Positions 5,176 through 13,546 of a stretch of DNA of 13,893 nucleotides are shown piece by piece (within the stretch, counting starts at the first letter, position 1; each line of letters opens with the position of its first letter). Source of the DNA: an uncultured bacterium (GTDB lineage Bacteria; Actinomycetota; Coriobacteriia; Coriobacteriales; Coriobacteriaceae); the NCBI GenBank assembly GCA_905214905.1, contig CAJMNK010000056.1:1-13893 (forward strand), in the 5' to 3' direction. A program made the translations under genes and the position numbers. The notes beneath the pieces are model-generated. The model ran no database searches. It saw nothing but the letters and a program-made list of their open reading frames with translations, and was not told where the DNA came from.

Positions 5176-8100
5176 ATCATCGTCGGACGCGCCCAGCTGC
5201 TGCAGCAGCATGAGCGCCGCGGCCACGGGGCCGGTGCCGTCGTTGGCATCGAGGCCGCGACCCAGGCCGCTGCCCGCGCCGGCGCCCGCCTTGTAGGGCA
5301 CCGACAGCTTGCGGCTCTTGGGGAAGTTCACCGCGCCATAGCGATTCTTGAACTCAAAGGCTACCTTCTTGGGAACGTCAACCCCCAGGAAGGTAATGCG
5401 CCCACCGCTGAGCGTGACGCTCTCGAGCCCCAGGCGCTCGCCGCGAATGCGGATGCGCGCGCGGTTGAACAGGTTGATTCCCGCCAGCGGCAGCTCACCA
5501 TGCGCGGCCTCGATCTCCTCCTGCACCTCGTCGACACTCTCCAGGTCCTCAGCCGCCGCGAGCTTGCGGTACACGAGCACGCGCTGGTCCACCGCCGGCA
5601 TGTACTCCTCGGACAAGAAGTAGTCGGCCGGCAGGTTGATGCCCACGCTCGCCGCCTCCACGCCGGCATCGTCATCGCCGCGCGCCTCGGCCACGGCCTG
5701 GCCCAGCATCTGCGTAAACAGGTCAAAGCCCACGCTCGACAGGTTGCCGTGCTGCTCGGCGCCCATAAGCGAGCCGGCGCCACGAATCTCCAGGTCGCGC
5801 ATGGCGATGCGCATGCCGCTGCCCAAGTCCTGGAACTCGGACAGTGCGGTCAGGCGCGCCGTTGCCTCCTCGGTGAGCGGCAGCTCGCCCGGGAACATAA
5901 AGTATGCGTAGGCCTGTGTGGCAGAACGGCCCACACGGCCCTTGAGCTGGTAGAGCTGTGCCAGGCCCAGGCGCTGCGAGTCCTCGATGATGAGCGTGTT
6001 GGCGCACGCGTTGTCGATGCCGCTCTCCACGATGGTCGTGGCGATGAGCACGTCGATCTTTTTGGTCGCGAACTCGATCATCACGTCCTCGACCTCGCGC
6101 GGACTCATCTTGCCGTGCGCCACGCCCACGCGCGCCTCGGGCGCGGCCTCGTGCACGCGCGCCACGGCGTCGTCGATGGTCTTGACGCGGTTGGACACGT
6201 AGTACACCTGGCCGCCGCGACCCACCTCCAGGCGAATCGCCGCGCTCACCACGTCGGGATCGTACTCTCCCACGTGCACGATCACGGGGCGGCGCCCGGT
6301 CGGCGGCGTGGTGATCAGGCTCATGTCGCGCACGCCGCTCGTGGCCATCTGCATGGTTCGCGGAATCGGCGTTGCCGAAAGCGTGAGCACGTCAATCTGC
6401 TCGCGCAGGTTCTTGAGCTGCTCCTTGTGCTGCACGCCAAAGCGCTGCTCTTCGTCGATGATCACCAGGCCCAGGTTCTTGGGGTTCACGTCGGCAGAAA
6501 GCAAGCGGTGCGTGCCGATGAGCACGTCGATCGTGCCCTCGGCAAACGCCTTGAGCGCGCGCTTTTGCTGCGCCGGCGTGCGGAAGCGGCTGAGCACTTC
6601 GACCTCGAGGCCAAACGGGGCAAAGCGCTCAAAGAACGTCTCGTAGTGCTGCTGGGCCAGAATGGTCGTGGGGCAGAGCACCATGACTTGGCGGCCGGAG
6701 TCCACGCACTTAAACGCCGCGCGCAGGGCAACCTCGGTCTTGCCGAAACCCACGTCGCCGCACAGCAGGCGGTCCATGGGCTTGGGCGCCTCCATGTCGG
6801 CCTTGATGTCGGCAATGGCCTCCAGCTGGTCGCGCGTCTCGTCGTAGGGGAAGCTCTCCTCCATCTCGATCTGCTCGGGCGTATCGGGCGGACAGGCGAT
6901 ACCGGTAATCGAGGAGCGGCGCGTATACAGATCGACCAGGTCAAACGCCAGCTTTTTGGCGTTCTTGCGTGCCTTATTGGTGGCACGCGTCCAGTCGGCG
7001 GTGTTGAGCCTGGTCAGGCGCGGCTTGTCGCCGTCGGGGCCAACATAGCGCGTGATGCGGTCGACCTGCTCGAGCGGCACGTAGAGCTTGTCGCCGTCGG
7101 CATATTCCAGCAAAAAGTAGTCGCGTTCCTTGCCGCCCACTTCCTGGCGCGCGATCTCGCTAAAGAGCGCGATGCCATGCGTTGCGTGCACCACATAGTC
7201 GCCCGGCTTAAACGGGAAGGTGATCTGCGTAATGTCAACCTTGCGGCGGCTGCGCGCGCGATTGGCATCCATGCGGGCGTTGAGGTCGGCGATCGAGAAC
7301 ACTGCCAAATTGGCGTCGGGCACCACCACGCCCTGCGGCAGAGCGGCATCGACAAAGGTCACGCGCCCGCGCGAGATGGTGGGCACGGCGGCACCGGCGG
7401 CAGCCTGGGCCGCGCCCGCCTCGAGCGAGCGGGCGTTGAGCGCGTCGGCCTTACGCTCGTGAATGGAAGCATGGGCCTCCTGGCGTGCGGCACGGTCGGC
7501 AGAATCCGCCGTTGCCACGCGTACGCGCTCGCCAATAACGCCGGCGTTTTCGGGCGCGGCCGTCAACGACTCCTCAAAGGTAATGCCCTCGTCGCCAAAG
7601 GTGAGCTCCATCGACTCGCGTGCACCGCGGTCGGGGATGGCAAACACGCAGGCATAGCGCTTGCCCACGACCTCCTGGATGCGCGTCATAAAGCGATTGT
7701 CCGAGCCCGCGATGGCCGGCTGCTCAATCTTGAGCTCTGCCGTCACCGCACCACCGGCACGAATCAAGCTCACGTAGTTCAAGCGCTGCTGGGCACCAAA
7801 GTCGAGCTGCTGGGCGCGCACGTACAGACCGTCCAAGCGGTCAATCCCCGCCTCGCCGGCGCGTGCCTCGATATCCTCGTAGGCGCGCAGGCAGTCGTCG
7901 AACAGCGAGCGCGGCTCGGACAGCACCACGAGCGCCTGGCCGCTCACATGCGACAGCGGGCTCACGGTCTGGCCGTACATCACCGGCAAAAAGCGGTCGA
8001 GCTCGGGCGTGACGATGCGTGCATCCACCATCTCGAGCAGCGCCGCCAGCTTACTGTCGTCCTGGCTGGCGCGGTAGAGCGCCACGTGCATGTTGTGAAC

Positions 8101-8805
8101 GGCCTCGTCGGTGAGCGCCAGCTCGCGGCAGGGGAAGATTTCGATGCTGTCCTCGTTGCCGATGGTCTGCCCCGTGGAACTCACCATGCGGCGGATGCGA
8201 TCAATCTCGTCGCCAAAGAACTCAATGCGCACGGGTGCCTTCTCCTGCGCGGGGAACACCTCGACGGTATCACCGTGCACGCGGAACAGGCCGGGCGCGT
8301 CGGCGGCACCGGCATTGGTATAGCCCATGCCCACCAGGCGCTGCGGCACCTCGTCAAAAGGGATCTCCTCGCCCACCGCAAAGGTCGTGGACTCCCAGTA
8401 GCGGCTCTCGACTGGCGGCACGCAACGCAGCAACGCGCGGGCCGAGGCAACCATAATGCAGTTGTCACCGCGCACGATGCGTCCCAGGGCCTCGCAGCGC
8501 TGCGCCACCACGGCATCGTCGGGCGCCTGCTCGCGCCACGGGTAGTCCTTGCGCTCGGGAAAGCGGCACACGTGCGCCAGGCCCACATAGGCGGCCAGGC
8601 TGCGCGCGGCGCGATCGGCAGCGTCCTCGCCGCTCACGATATAGACCGTGGGACGCGGACGGCGCGCAAACTGGGCGGCCGCCATAAGCGTGCGACCCGA
8701 CTGCGACACGGCCAACGTCACGTCCTCGCCGGCATCGAGTCCGGCCTCGACGGTCTGCAGCGCCTCGGCAGTGTAGAGCTGCGCGGCTATACGGTGAATG
8801 AGCAT
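5173..8805 (-). CDS. mfd: transcription-repair coupling factor Mfd
   Basis: This protein of 1210 residues removes RNA polymerase stalled at DNA lesions and recruits UvrA for nucleotide excision repair. Domain order fits Mfd: a UvrB-like N-terminal module (about 1-350), a CarD-like RNA-polymerase interaction domain (about 530-600, with FKPGDYVVHATHGIALF), a RecG-like helicase core with Walker A GDVGFGKTE (683-691), IIDEEQRFG (782-790) and SATPIPRT (810-817), and a C-terminal TRCF domain (about 1055-1165). ATG at 8803-8805 is chosen because GGAGGA precedes it at 5 bases; a TTG nine codons upstream is in frame but lacks such a site. An Ala/Arg-rich stretch at about 430-480 and a Gly/Ala-rich tail make it about 60 residues longer than the E. 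coli protein. Confidence 0.97.
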   Translation of the reverse strand: MLIHRIAAQLYTAEALQTVEAGLDAGEDVTLAVSQSGRTLMAAAQFARRPRPTVYIVSGEDAADRAARSLAAYVGLAHVCRFPERKDYPWREQAPDDAVVAQRCEALGRIVRGDNCIMVASARALLRCVPPVESRYWESTTFAVGEEIPFDEVPQRLVGMGYTNAGAADAPGLFRVHGDTVEVFPAQEKAPVRIEFFGDEIDRIRRMVSSTGQTIGNEDSIEIFPCRELALTDEAVHNMHVALYRASQDDSKLAALLEMVDARIVTPELDRFLPVMYGQTVSPLSHVSGQALVVLSEPRSLFDDCLRAYEDIEARAGEAGIDRLDGLYVRAQQLDFGAQQRLNYVSLIRAGGAVTAELKIEQPAIAGSDNRFMTRIQEVVGKRYACVFAIPDRGARESMELTFGDEGITFEESLTAAPENAGVIGERVRVATADSADRAARQEAHASIHERKADALNARSLEAGAAQAAAGAAVPTISRGRVTFVDAALPQGVVVPDANLAVFSIADLNARMDANRARSRRKVDITQITFPFKPGDYVVHATHGIALFSEIARQEVGGKERDYFLLEYADGDKLYVPLEQVDRITRYVGPDGDKPRLTRLNTADWTRATNKARKNAKKLAFDLVDLYTRRSSITGIACPPDTPEQIEMEESFPYDETRDQLEAIADIKADMEAPKPMDRLLCGDVGFGKTEVALRAAFKCVDSGRQVMVLCPTTILAQQHYETFFERFAPFGLEVEVLSRFRTPAQQKRALKAFAEGTIDVLIGTHRLLSADVNPKNLGLVIIDEEQRFGVQHKEQLKNLREQIDVLTLSATPIPRTMQMATSGVRDMSLITTPPTGRRPVIVHVGEYDPDVVSAAIRLEVGRGGQVYYVSNRVKTIDDAVARVHEAAPEARVGVAHGKMSPREVEDVMIEFATKKIDVLIATTIVESGIDNACANTLIIEDSQRLGLAQLYQLKGRVGRSATQAYAYFMFPGELPLTEEATARLTALSEFQDLGSGMRIAMRDLEIRGAGSLMGAEQHGNLSSVGFDLFTQMLGQAVAEARGDDDAGVEAASVGINLPADYFLSEEYMPAVDQRVLVYRKLAAAEDLESVDEVQEEIEAAHGELPLAGINLFNRARIRIRGERLGLESVTLSGGRITFLGVDVPKKVAFEFKNRYGAVNFPKSRKLSVPYKAGAGAGSGLGRGLDANDGTGPVAAALMLLQQLGASDDD

Positions 8806-8810
8806 GCTGT

Positions 8811-8816
8811 TCCTCC
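8811..8816 (-). promoter_or_regulatory. ribosome binding site deciding the mfd start
   Basis: Minus-strand GGAGGA sits 5 bases before the ATG at 8803-8805. This argues against the longer in-frame TTG start at 8830-8832 and fixes the N-terminus as MLIHRIAAQ. Confidence 0.85.
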
Positions 8817-8830
8817 GGCATCGCAACGCC

Positions 8831-8858
8831 AAAAGCCCGCCGGGGCAAGCTCGGCGGG
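8831..8858 (-). terminator. terminator-like hairpin in front of mfd
   Basis: CCCGCCG (8836-8842) pairs with CGGCGGG (8852-8858) around a 9-base loop, followed on the minus strand by CTTTTGG. The stem is all G-C but short, and the T-run is only four bases. It lies 104 bases beyond the nth stop and 26 bases before the mfd ATG. It may end nth transcripts or act as an attenuator in an mfd leader. A weak candidate mfd promoter, TTGAGC-19-TACCAT on the minus strand (about 8886-8916), lies upstream of it. Confidence 0.55.
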
Positions 8859-8932
8859 TCGTACGTCAAATACATTGTCTGTCATGGTAGCGCATGGAGA
8901 GGACTCCGGCTCAAGGGCAAACCCAGCCCCGC

Positions 8933-8957
8933 AAAAAACGCCAGACGAAGATGCGTT
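8933..8957 (-). terminator. weak terminator-like structure after nth
   Basis: On the minus strand AACGC (8953-8957) can pair with GCGTT (8937-8941) across an 11-base loop, and the second arm runs into six T residues (8933-8938). It lies only a few bases beyond the nth stop. The 5-bp stem is too short to be convincing alone. Confidence 0.3.
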
Positions 8958-8962
8958 CCGCC

Positions 8963-9628
8963 CTACCCCGCCACGCGCACGCTGGGGCACAAATCTGCCA
9001 GCGGACACTCGTCACACTTGGGTTTGCGGGCGTCGCAGATCTCGCGACCAAAGGTGATCCACTGATGGTTGACCGACTCCCAATACTCGTGCGGCAAAAT
9101 CTTGAGCAGATCCTGCTCGGTCTTGAGCGGTTCCTTGGCATGCGTCTTGGGACTCAGCATCAGGCGGTGCGCAATGCGGTTGACGTGCGTGTCCACCGCA
9201 ATACCCTCCACGATGCCATACCCCACGTTGAGCACGATGTTCGCCGTCTTGCGTCCCACGCCCGGCAGCTTCACGAGTTCCTTCATGTCGGCCGGCACCT
9301 CGCCGTCATAGTCGGCGACGATCATCTGCGCGGCCTCGACGGCATGCTTGGCTTTGCTCTTGTAGAAGCCGAGCGACTTGATGGTGTCTGCCACGTCAGC
9401 TACGCTCGCCCCGGCCATGGCCTCGGGCGTGGGCCACTGGGCAAACAGCCGCGGCGTCACTTTGTTGACCTGCGCATCGGTCGTTTGCGCCGAAAGCAGC
9501 ACCGCGATCAGCAGGCGGAAGGGATTCTCGTGGTCCAAAAAGCACTCGACCGGGCCATAGCGACGGTTGAGGCGCTCACACACCTCGATGGCGCGCTCGC
9601 GCTTGGCGGCATTGGTCTCGCGTGGCAT
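8963..9628 (-). CDS. nth: endonuclease III (DNA glycosylase/AP lyase)
   Basis: This 221-residue enzyme removes oxidised pyrimidines from DNA and nicks the abasic site in base excision repair. The helix-hairpin-helix LPGVGRKTA (121-129) carries the catalytic Lys127, and VDTHVNRIAHRL carries the catalytic Asp146. The C-terminus has the [4Fe-4S] cluster ligands Cys198, Cys205, Cys208 and Cys214 in the classical C-x6-C-x2-C-x5-C spacing. The length is typical of bacterial Nth. The start is the ATG at 9626-9628, preceded by GAGGAG at 5 bases; an ATG eight codons upstream lacks a ribosome site. The gene follows the ABC exporter after only 63 bases and precedes mfd on the same strand, so it may be co-transcribed with the exporter. 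Confidence 0.97.
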   Translation of the reverse strand: MPRETNAAKRERAIEVCERLNRRYGPVECFLDHENPFRLLIAVLLSAQTTDAQVNKVTPRLFAQWPTPEAMAGASVADVADTIKSLGFYKSKAKHAVEAAQMIVADYDGEVPADMKELVKLPGVGRKTANIVLNVGYGIVEGIAVDTHVNRIAHRLMLSPKTHAKEPLKTEQDLLKILPHEYWESVNHQWITFGREICDARKPKCDECPLADLCPSVRVAG

Positions 9629-9633
9629 AACGA

Positions 9634-9639
9634 CTCCTC
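9634..9639 (-). promoter_or_regulatory. ribosome binding site deciding the nth start
   Basis: Minus-strand GAGGAG lies 5 bases before the ATG at 9626-9628 and selects MPRETNAAK over a longer start eight codons upstream. Just upstream of this site, 9668-9675 is the palindrome ACAATTGT, which might be a regulator site but has no other support. Confidence 0.8.
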
Positions 9640-9691
9640 GGCTCAACGGCACAATAAACTTATGGGCACAATTGTCCCACGTCCGAGACGT

Positions 9692-11495
9692 TTACGCCTC
9701 CAAGAATGCGCCGGTCTGACGGCTCCACAGGCTCGCGTACTCGCCGCCCGCCTCGACGAGCTGCACATGCGTGCCGTCCTCGACGATCTCGCCATCCGCC
9801 AGTACCACGATGCGGTCGAGCGCCGCCACGGTGGACAGGCGATGCGCCACCACAATGGAGGTGCGGCCGCGCATCAGGTTCTCGAGAGCTTCCTGCACCA
9901 ACGCCTCGGACTCGCTATCGAGGGCAGACGTCGCCTCGTCGAGTACCAGAATCGGCGCGTCGGTGAGGATGGCACGGGCAATGGCCACGCGCTGGCGCTG
10001 GCCGCCCGAAAGCTTGACGCCGCGCTCGCCCACCATGGTGTCAAAGCCATGGGGCAGGCGGTCGATAAACTCCAGGGCATTGGCCAGGCGCGCCGCCTCA
10101 CGAATTTGCTCGTCGGTGGCGTCGGGGCGGCCGTAGGCGATATTCTCGCGAATGGAGCGGTGGAACAGCAGCGCCTCCTGCGGCACGTAGGCAACCTGGC
10201 GGCGCAGGCTCTGCTGTGTGCAGCGCGAGACATCCTGACCGTCCACGAGTACGCGGCCGCCCTGAACATCGTCCAGGCGCAGCAGCAGCTTGGTGAGCGT
10301 CGTCTTGCCCGAGCCCGATTTACCCACCAGGCCCACGCGCTGGCCCGCCGGCACATGGAGCGTCAGGTCGTCGAACACGCTATCGCCCGCCGCGGCGTCA
10401 CGGTATGCAAAGCTCAAGTGCTCAAAATCGATCGCGCCCTCGGCCACCTTAAGCTCGGGAGCATGCTCGTCGTCCGCCACCAGGCGCGGCTCGTCCAGCA
10501 CGCGCGTCATCTCGGCGGCGTCACCCAGCGCGCGGTTAATACGCTGCATCATGGAGCTCACGTAGTTCAGACGCATGGTGAGGTTATAGGTGTAGGTAAA
10601 GATCATGACGAGCGAGCCGGCCGAGATGCCAAACCACGCGTTGCCGCCCGCCACGAACACACTCACCACGGCCATGGTGATGACGATAAGGCCCGAGGTC
10701 GTAAAGTTGCGCTGCATCATGGCGTGCATCGATACCGTTTCGGCATCGCGCGCGGCACGGTCGGCGGCATCGAACAGATCGCGTTCAAAGTCCTCTCGCC
10801 CGCAGGTCTTGACGGCCAAGATGTTCGTGACCGCATCGGACAGCACACCCGAGAGCTTATTCTGCGCGGCGGACGTCGCGGCCGAAAGTGGCATGATGCG
10901 CTTGTACATAAGCCAGACAAACGCAATGTAGACGACCATGATGCCCACCAGGATCACGGTAAATGTGGGCACCACCGGAGCGAGTGCGGCCACGGTGCAG
11001 ATGACCGAGGTGATGGTGGGGATGAGCGAATACACCGTCACGTCGACCAAGCCCGTATAGCCGCTCATAAAACGGCTTGTCTGGCTCACAAGCGATCCGC
11101 CAAAGCGGCTGGTATGGAATGTCATGGATTGGTTGGAGAGCGTGTCGAAGCACAGACGCGCCAGGTGATAGTTGCCCGCAATCTCGAGCTTGTAGACGGT
11201 GTAGTCCTGCAGCTTGGAGAGGATTTGACCCACCAGGTTAACGAGCACGAGCGCCAGGATATAGGGGGGCGAAGACCTCAAACACCTGGTCACCCGCCAC
11301 GGGACCGGCTTGAATGCGGTCGACAATGAGGGCCATCACATAGGTATTGGCAAACGTCAGCAAAAAGATGTAGCCCGCCGACGAGAGCACCGAGAGAAAG
11401 ACAATCAGCGGCTGTGTGCGCGTGACACCCCAAAACCGCTGCAGCGTGCGGCGCACGGTGGAGCGGCTGAGCGGACTGGTGCTTCTCTGAGACAT
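9692..11495 (-). pseudogene. ABC exporter half-transporter (ATPase plus membrane domain), split by a +1 frameshift
   Basis: The N-terminal part (MSQRSTSPLS onward, from the ATG at 11493-11495, with AAGGA 5 bases upstream) and the C-terminal part lie in different frames. They join at a run of six C residues on the minus strand (11264-11269). Removing one C gives a continuous 600-residue protein, the normal size for an ABC exporter half-transporter. About six membrane helices occupy residues 28-305. The ATPase domain shows Walker A GLVGKSGSGKT (388-398), Q-loop YVPQ, signature LSGGQ (495-499), Walker B ILVLDE (515-520) and H-loop His551, all intact. It would work as a dimer exporting a drug, lipid or peptide; the substrate is unknown. 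As written, translation stops after 85 residues. The error could be in the assembly, since everything else looks conserved. Confidence 0.85.
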
Positions 11496-11500
11496 GGGCT

Positions 11501-11505
11501 TCCTT
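11501..11505 (-). promoter_or_regulatory. ribosome binding site deciding the ABC exporter start
   Basis: Minus-strand AAGGA stands 5 bases before the ATG at 11493-11495. It supports the start MSQRSTSPLS and shows the 5' reading frame is a real gene start rather than a shadow. Confidence 0.75.
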
Positions 11506-11569
11506 TCGCATCTGATAGGGCGAAACGCCATTGTTGCACATTGAAGCGCACTTCAGGCAAGCGCGATGC

Positions 11570-11611
11570 GAAAAGCGGTGGGGCACCCGCGTTTACGCCG
11601 GCGCCCCACCG
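11570..11611 (-). terminator. intrinsic terminator after rmuC
   Basis: CGGTGGGGC (11576-11584) pairs perfectly with GCCCCACCG (11603-11611), giving a 9-bp stem with an 18-base loop. On the minus strand it is followed by TTTTCGC. It lies 11 bases beyond the rmuC stop, so the ABC exporter downstream probably has its own promoter in 11496-11570, although I see no clear -35/-10 pair there. Confidence 0.8.
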
Positions 11612-11622
11612 TCTTGTTGCAA

Positions 11623-12978
11623 TTAGCCCTCGTCTTCTTGATCTGTGGGAAGGCCCGCGGGCGTGAGTCCCAAGATCTCATCGGCTTGGTCGGCATCTTC
11701 CAGCGCGTCGATGTCCTTGAGTTTGCGCTCCATGACGTTGGTGCGCGTGGTGATGATGCCCTCGACCGTTTTGCCCGCGGTCTCGATCTGCTGCTGGGCG
11801 CGGCGCAGCGCCGCCTGATAGCGCGGTAGTTCGGCCTTGACGGCGGAAAGCACGCGTAGCACGTCGTCGGTGCGCTTTTGCAGCCTAAACGTCTGGTAGC
11901 TCATCTGCAGGCTGTTGAGGATGGCCGCCATGGTGCTGGGGCCGGCAACGTTGACGTGATAGTCGCGGCCCAGGGTCTCGATAAGCCCAGGGCGCGTGAC
12001 GACCTCGGCGTACAGGCCCTCAAACGGAACGAACAGAATGCCAAAGTTGGTGGTCGCGGGCACGCTCAGGTACTTTTCGCAGATGTCCTTTGCCTCGCGC
12101 TTCACCATGGTGTCGAGCGTCTTGCGCGCGGCGGCGACGGCCTCCGCGTCGCCCGACTCCTGAGCGTCGAGCAGATGCTCATACGCATCGCCCGGGAATT
12201 TGGAGTCGATTGGCAGCAGCACGGGGTCTCCCTCGTCTACCGGCAGCTTGACGGCAAACTCAACGCGCTCCGAGGCGCCGGGCTTGGTGGCGACGTTTTC
12301 CAGATACTGGTCGGGCGTAAGGATGTCCGCCAGGATCGCGCCCAGCTGCACCTCGCCCAAAATGCCACGCGCCTTGACATTGCCCAGCACGCGTTTAAGG
12401 TCGCCCACGCCGGTGGCGATAGATTGCATATCGCCCAGGCCCTTATACACGGCCTCGAGCTGGTCGCTCACCTGCTTAAACGATGCCGACAGGCGATCGT
12501 TGAGCGTACGGGAGAGCTTCTCGTCCACCGTCGCACGCATCTGATCGAGCTGCACGTTGTTGTCTTTGCGGATGGCGCCCAACTGGGCATCGACCGTCTC
12601 GCGCACCTTGTCCAGGCGGTGCTCGATGCCTTCGCGGTTGGCGCCAAGCTGTTGGGCCGTCTCGCGGCGCAGGTCATCCATACGGTCACCCGCCTGCGAG
12701 AACTCGCGCGCAATGGTCAGGTAGCGCTGCTGCTCTACGGCGGCGTCGGTCGTCTGCTGCTGCGCGATGGCATTGGCCGTGCGGCGGGTTTCGGCCAACG
12801 CGACGTTCAGGGTGTCGAGCGTGCTGTTGGCCTGCTCGAGCGCTGCCAGCGTTTCCGCGCTACTGTCGCCACGCTCCCGCAACTCGGCACGCAGGCTCTT
12901 GAGCTGGAGGGCGCAAGCCACAGCAACCCCCACCGCCACCAAGGCGATCACAACAAGCACAATATCAATAGCAGACAT
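11623..12978 (-). CDS. rmuC: DNA recombination protein RmuC
   Basis: This 451-residue protein starts with a membrane anchor (about 5-26), then a long Ala/Gln/Arg-rich coiled coil (about 27-190), then the RmuC nuclease-like domain (about 195-400). Recognisable blocks are LGNVKARGILGEVQLGAIL, LLPIDSKFPGDAYEHLL, FGILFVPFEGLYAEVV and AGPSTMAAILNSLQMSYQTF. RmuC limits inversions at short inverted repeats and belongs to the PD-(D/E)XK-like group; its exact biochemistry is not settled. The start is the ATG at 12976-12978 with GGCGGAG ending 3 bases upstream, an unusually tight spacing; a TTG eleven codons earlier is in frame. A TTGACA box lies at 13036-13041 on the minus strand but no good -10 box is visible. 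The acidic tail is typical of low-complexity C-termini. Confidence 0.95.
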   Translation of the reverse strand: MSAIDIVLVVIALVAVGVAVACALQLKSLRAELRERGDSSAETLAALEQANSTLDTLNVALAETRRTANAIAQQQTTDAAVEQQRYLTIAREFSQAGDRMDDLRRETAQQLGANREGIEHRLDKVRETVDAQLGAIRKDNNVQLDQMRATVDEKLSRTLNDRLSASFKQVSDQLEAVYKGLGDMQSIATGVGDLKRVLGNVKARGILGEVQLGAILADILTPDQYLENVATKPGASERVEFAVKLPVDEGDPVLLPIDSKFPGDAYEHLLDAQESGDAEAVAAARKTLDTMVKREAKDICEKYLSVPATTNFGILFVPFEGLYAEVVTRPGLIETLGRDYHVNVAGPSTMAAILNSLQMSYQTFRLQKRTDDVLRVLSAVKAELPRYQAALRRAQQQIETAGKTVEGIITTRTNVMERKLKDIDALEDADQADEILGLTPAGLPTDQEDEG

Positions 12979-13101
12979 AAACTCCGCCCAACAAACCCAA
13001 TCGAGCACCAATCAAAACCGCGATCAATCTTACCCTGTCAAACGCAGCTCATGTCCAATCGAGCGCAGACAAGTTACCTTTGCGCTATGGGTGCTGGTCC
13101 G

Positions 13102-13536
13102 CTAGCTCTCCCAGCTGGCGCGGATGGTTGCTGCGACATCCCCCAAGCGCTGACCAAGAGCTGCCAAGTGCTGAAGTACCTCATTGGGCGAGGCGCCGTT
13201 GAGGATGCACGTGAGGGCATATGAGGCCAAGAAGATTGTCGCGAGCCCCAGCGGAATCAGCACGATCATCGCCAGCGTACGCAGGCGCTGGGCCCAGCGA
13301 CGGTGACGCGCACGACGTTTATCGAACGCGAGCTCCTGTGCATATGAATCCTGCTGTACGGAATAGGCCTCTGGCGCCGATTCACACCCGGGCACAGCTG
13401 CAGGTACAGCAGCGGGCACGACATTTTGCGCAAAGGGCTGGGCTGCCGCCCCTTGCATTTGCATCTCCATGAGCCGTTGCTGCTGACGCAGCATGCGCTC
13501 AGCTTGTTGCTGCGGAGTCTCAAGAAACAGATCCAT
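13102..13536 (-). CDS. hypothetical single-pass membrane protein with Gln-rich N-terminus
   Basis: I do not recognise this 144-residue protein. Residues 9-28 are rich in Gln and Met (QQQAERMLRQQQRLMEMQMQ) and may form a short coiled coil. A Pro/Ala linker with AVPAAVP follows, then a basic stretch KRRARHRRWAQRLR (74-87), a single transmembrane helix at about 88-111, and about 33 further residues. The positive-inside rule puts the N-terminal part in the cytoplasm. The start at ATG 13534-13536 is set by GGAGG 5 bases upstream; a TTG four codons earlier is less likely. It precedes rmuC on the same strand with a 123-bp gap, so a shared role is only speculation. Confidence 0.75.
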   Translation of the reverse strand: MDLFLETPQQQAERMLRQQQRLMEMQMQGAAAQPFAQNVVPAAVPAAVPGCESAPEAYSVQQDSYAQELAFDKRRARHRRWAQRLRTLAMIVLIPLGLATIFLASYALTCILNGASPNEVLQHLAALGQRLGDVAATIRASWES

Positions 13537-13541
13537 GCTGG

Positions 13542-13546
13542 CCTCC
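13542..13546 (-). promoter_or_regulatory. ribosome binding site deciding the start of the hypothetical membrane protein
   Basis: Minus-strand GGAGG lies 5 bases before the ATG at 13534-13536. It supports the 144-residue form beginning MDLFLETPQ and is good evidence that this unrecognised ORF is really translated. Confidence 0.75.

Noticed and set aside
5140..9057. A 1305-codon plus-strand open frame opposite mfd
   Set aside because: It is an antisense shadow of the GC-rich mfd gene; the predicted protein is His/Ala/Gly-rich low complexity with no domain, and the minus strand has full Mfd motifs and a good ribosome site.
8894..11329. An 811-codon plus-strand open frame opposite nth and the ABC exporter
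   Set aside because: Same cause: antisense of two genes with clear catalytic motifs on the minus strand; His/Arg-rich composition and no recognisable fold.
12997..13064. Direct repeat CCAATCGAGC at 12997 and 13055 as a regulatory site for rmuC
   Set aside because: Only 10 bases, two copies, no symmetry and no clear promoter to relate it to.
11878..13224. A 448-codon plus-strand frame opposite rmuC
   Set aside because: Shadow of rmuC, whose minus-strand protein shows all RmuC blocks and a membrane anchor.
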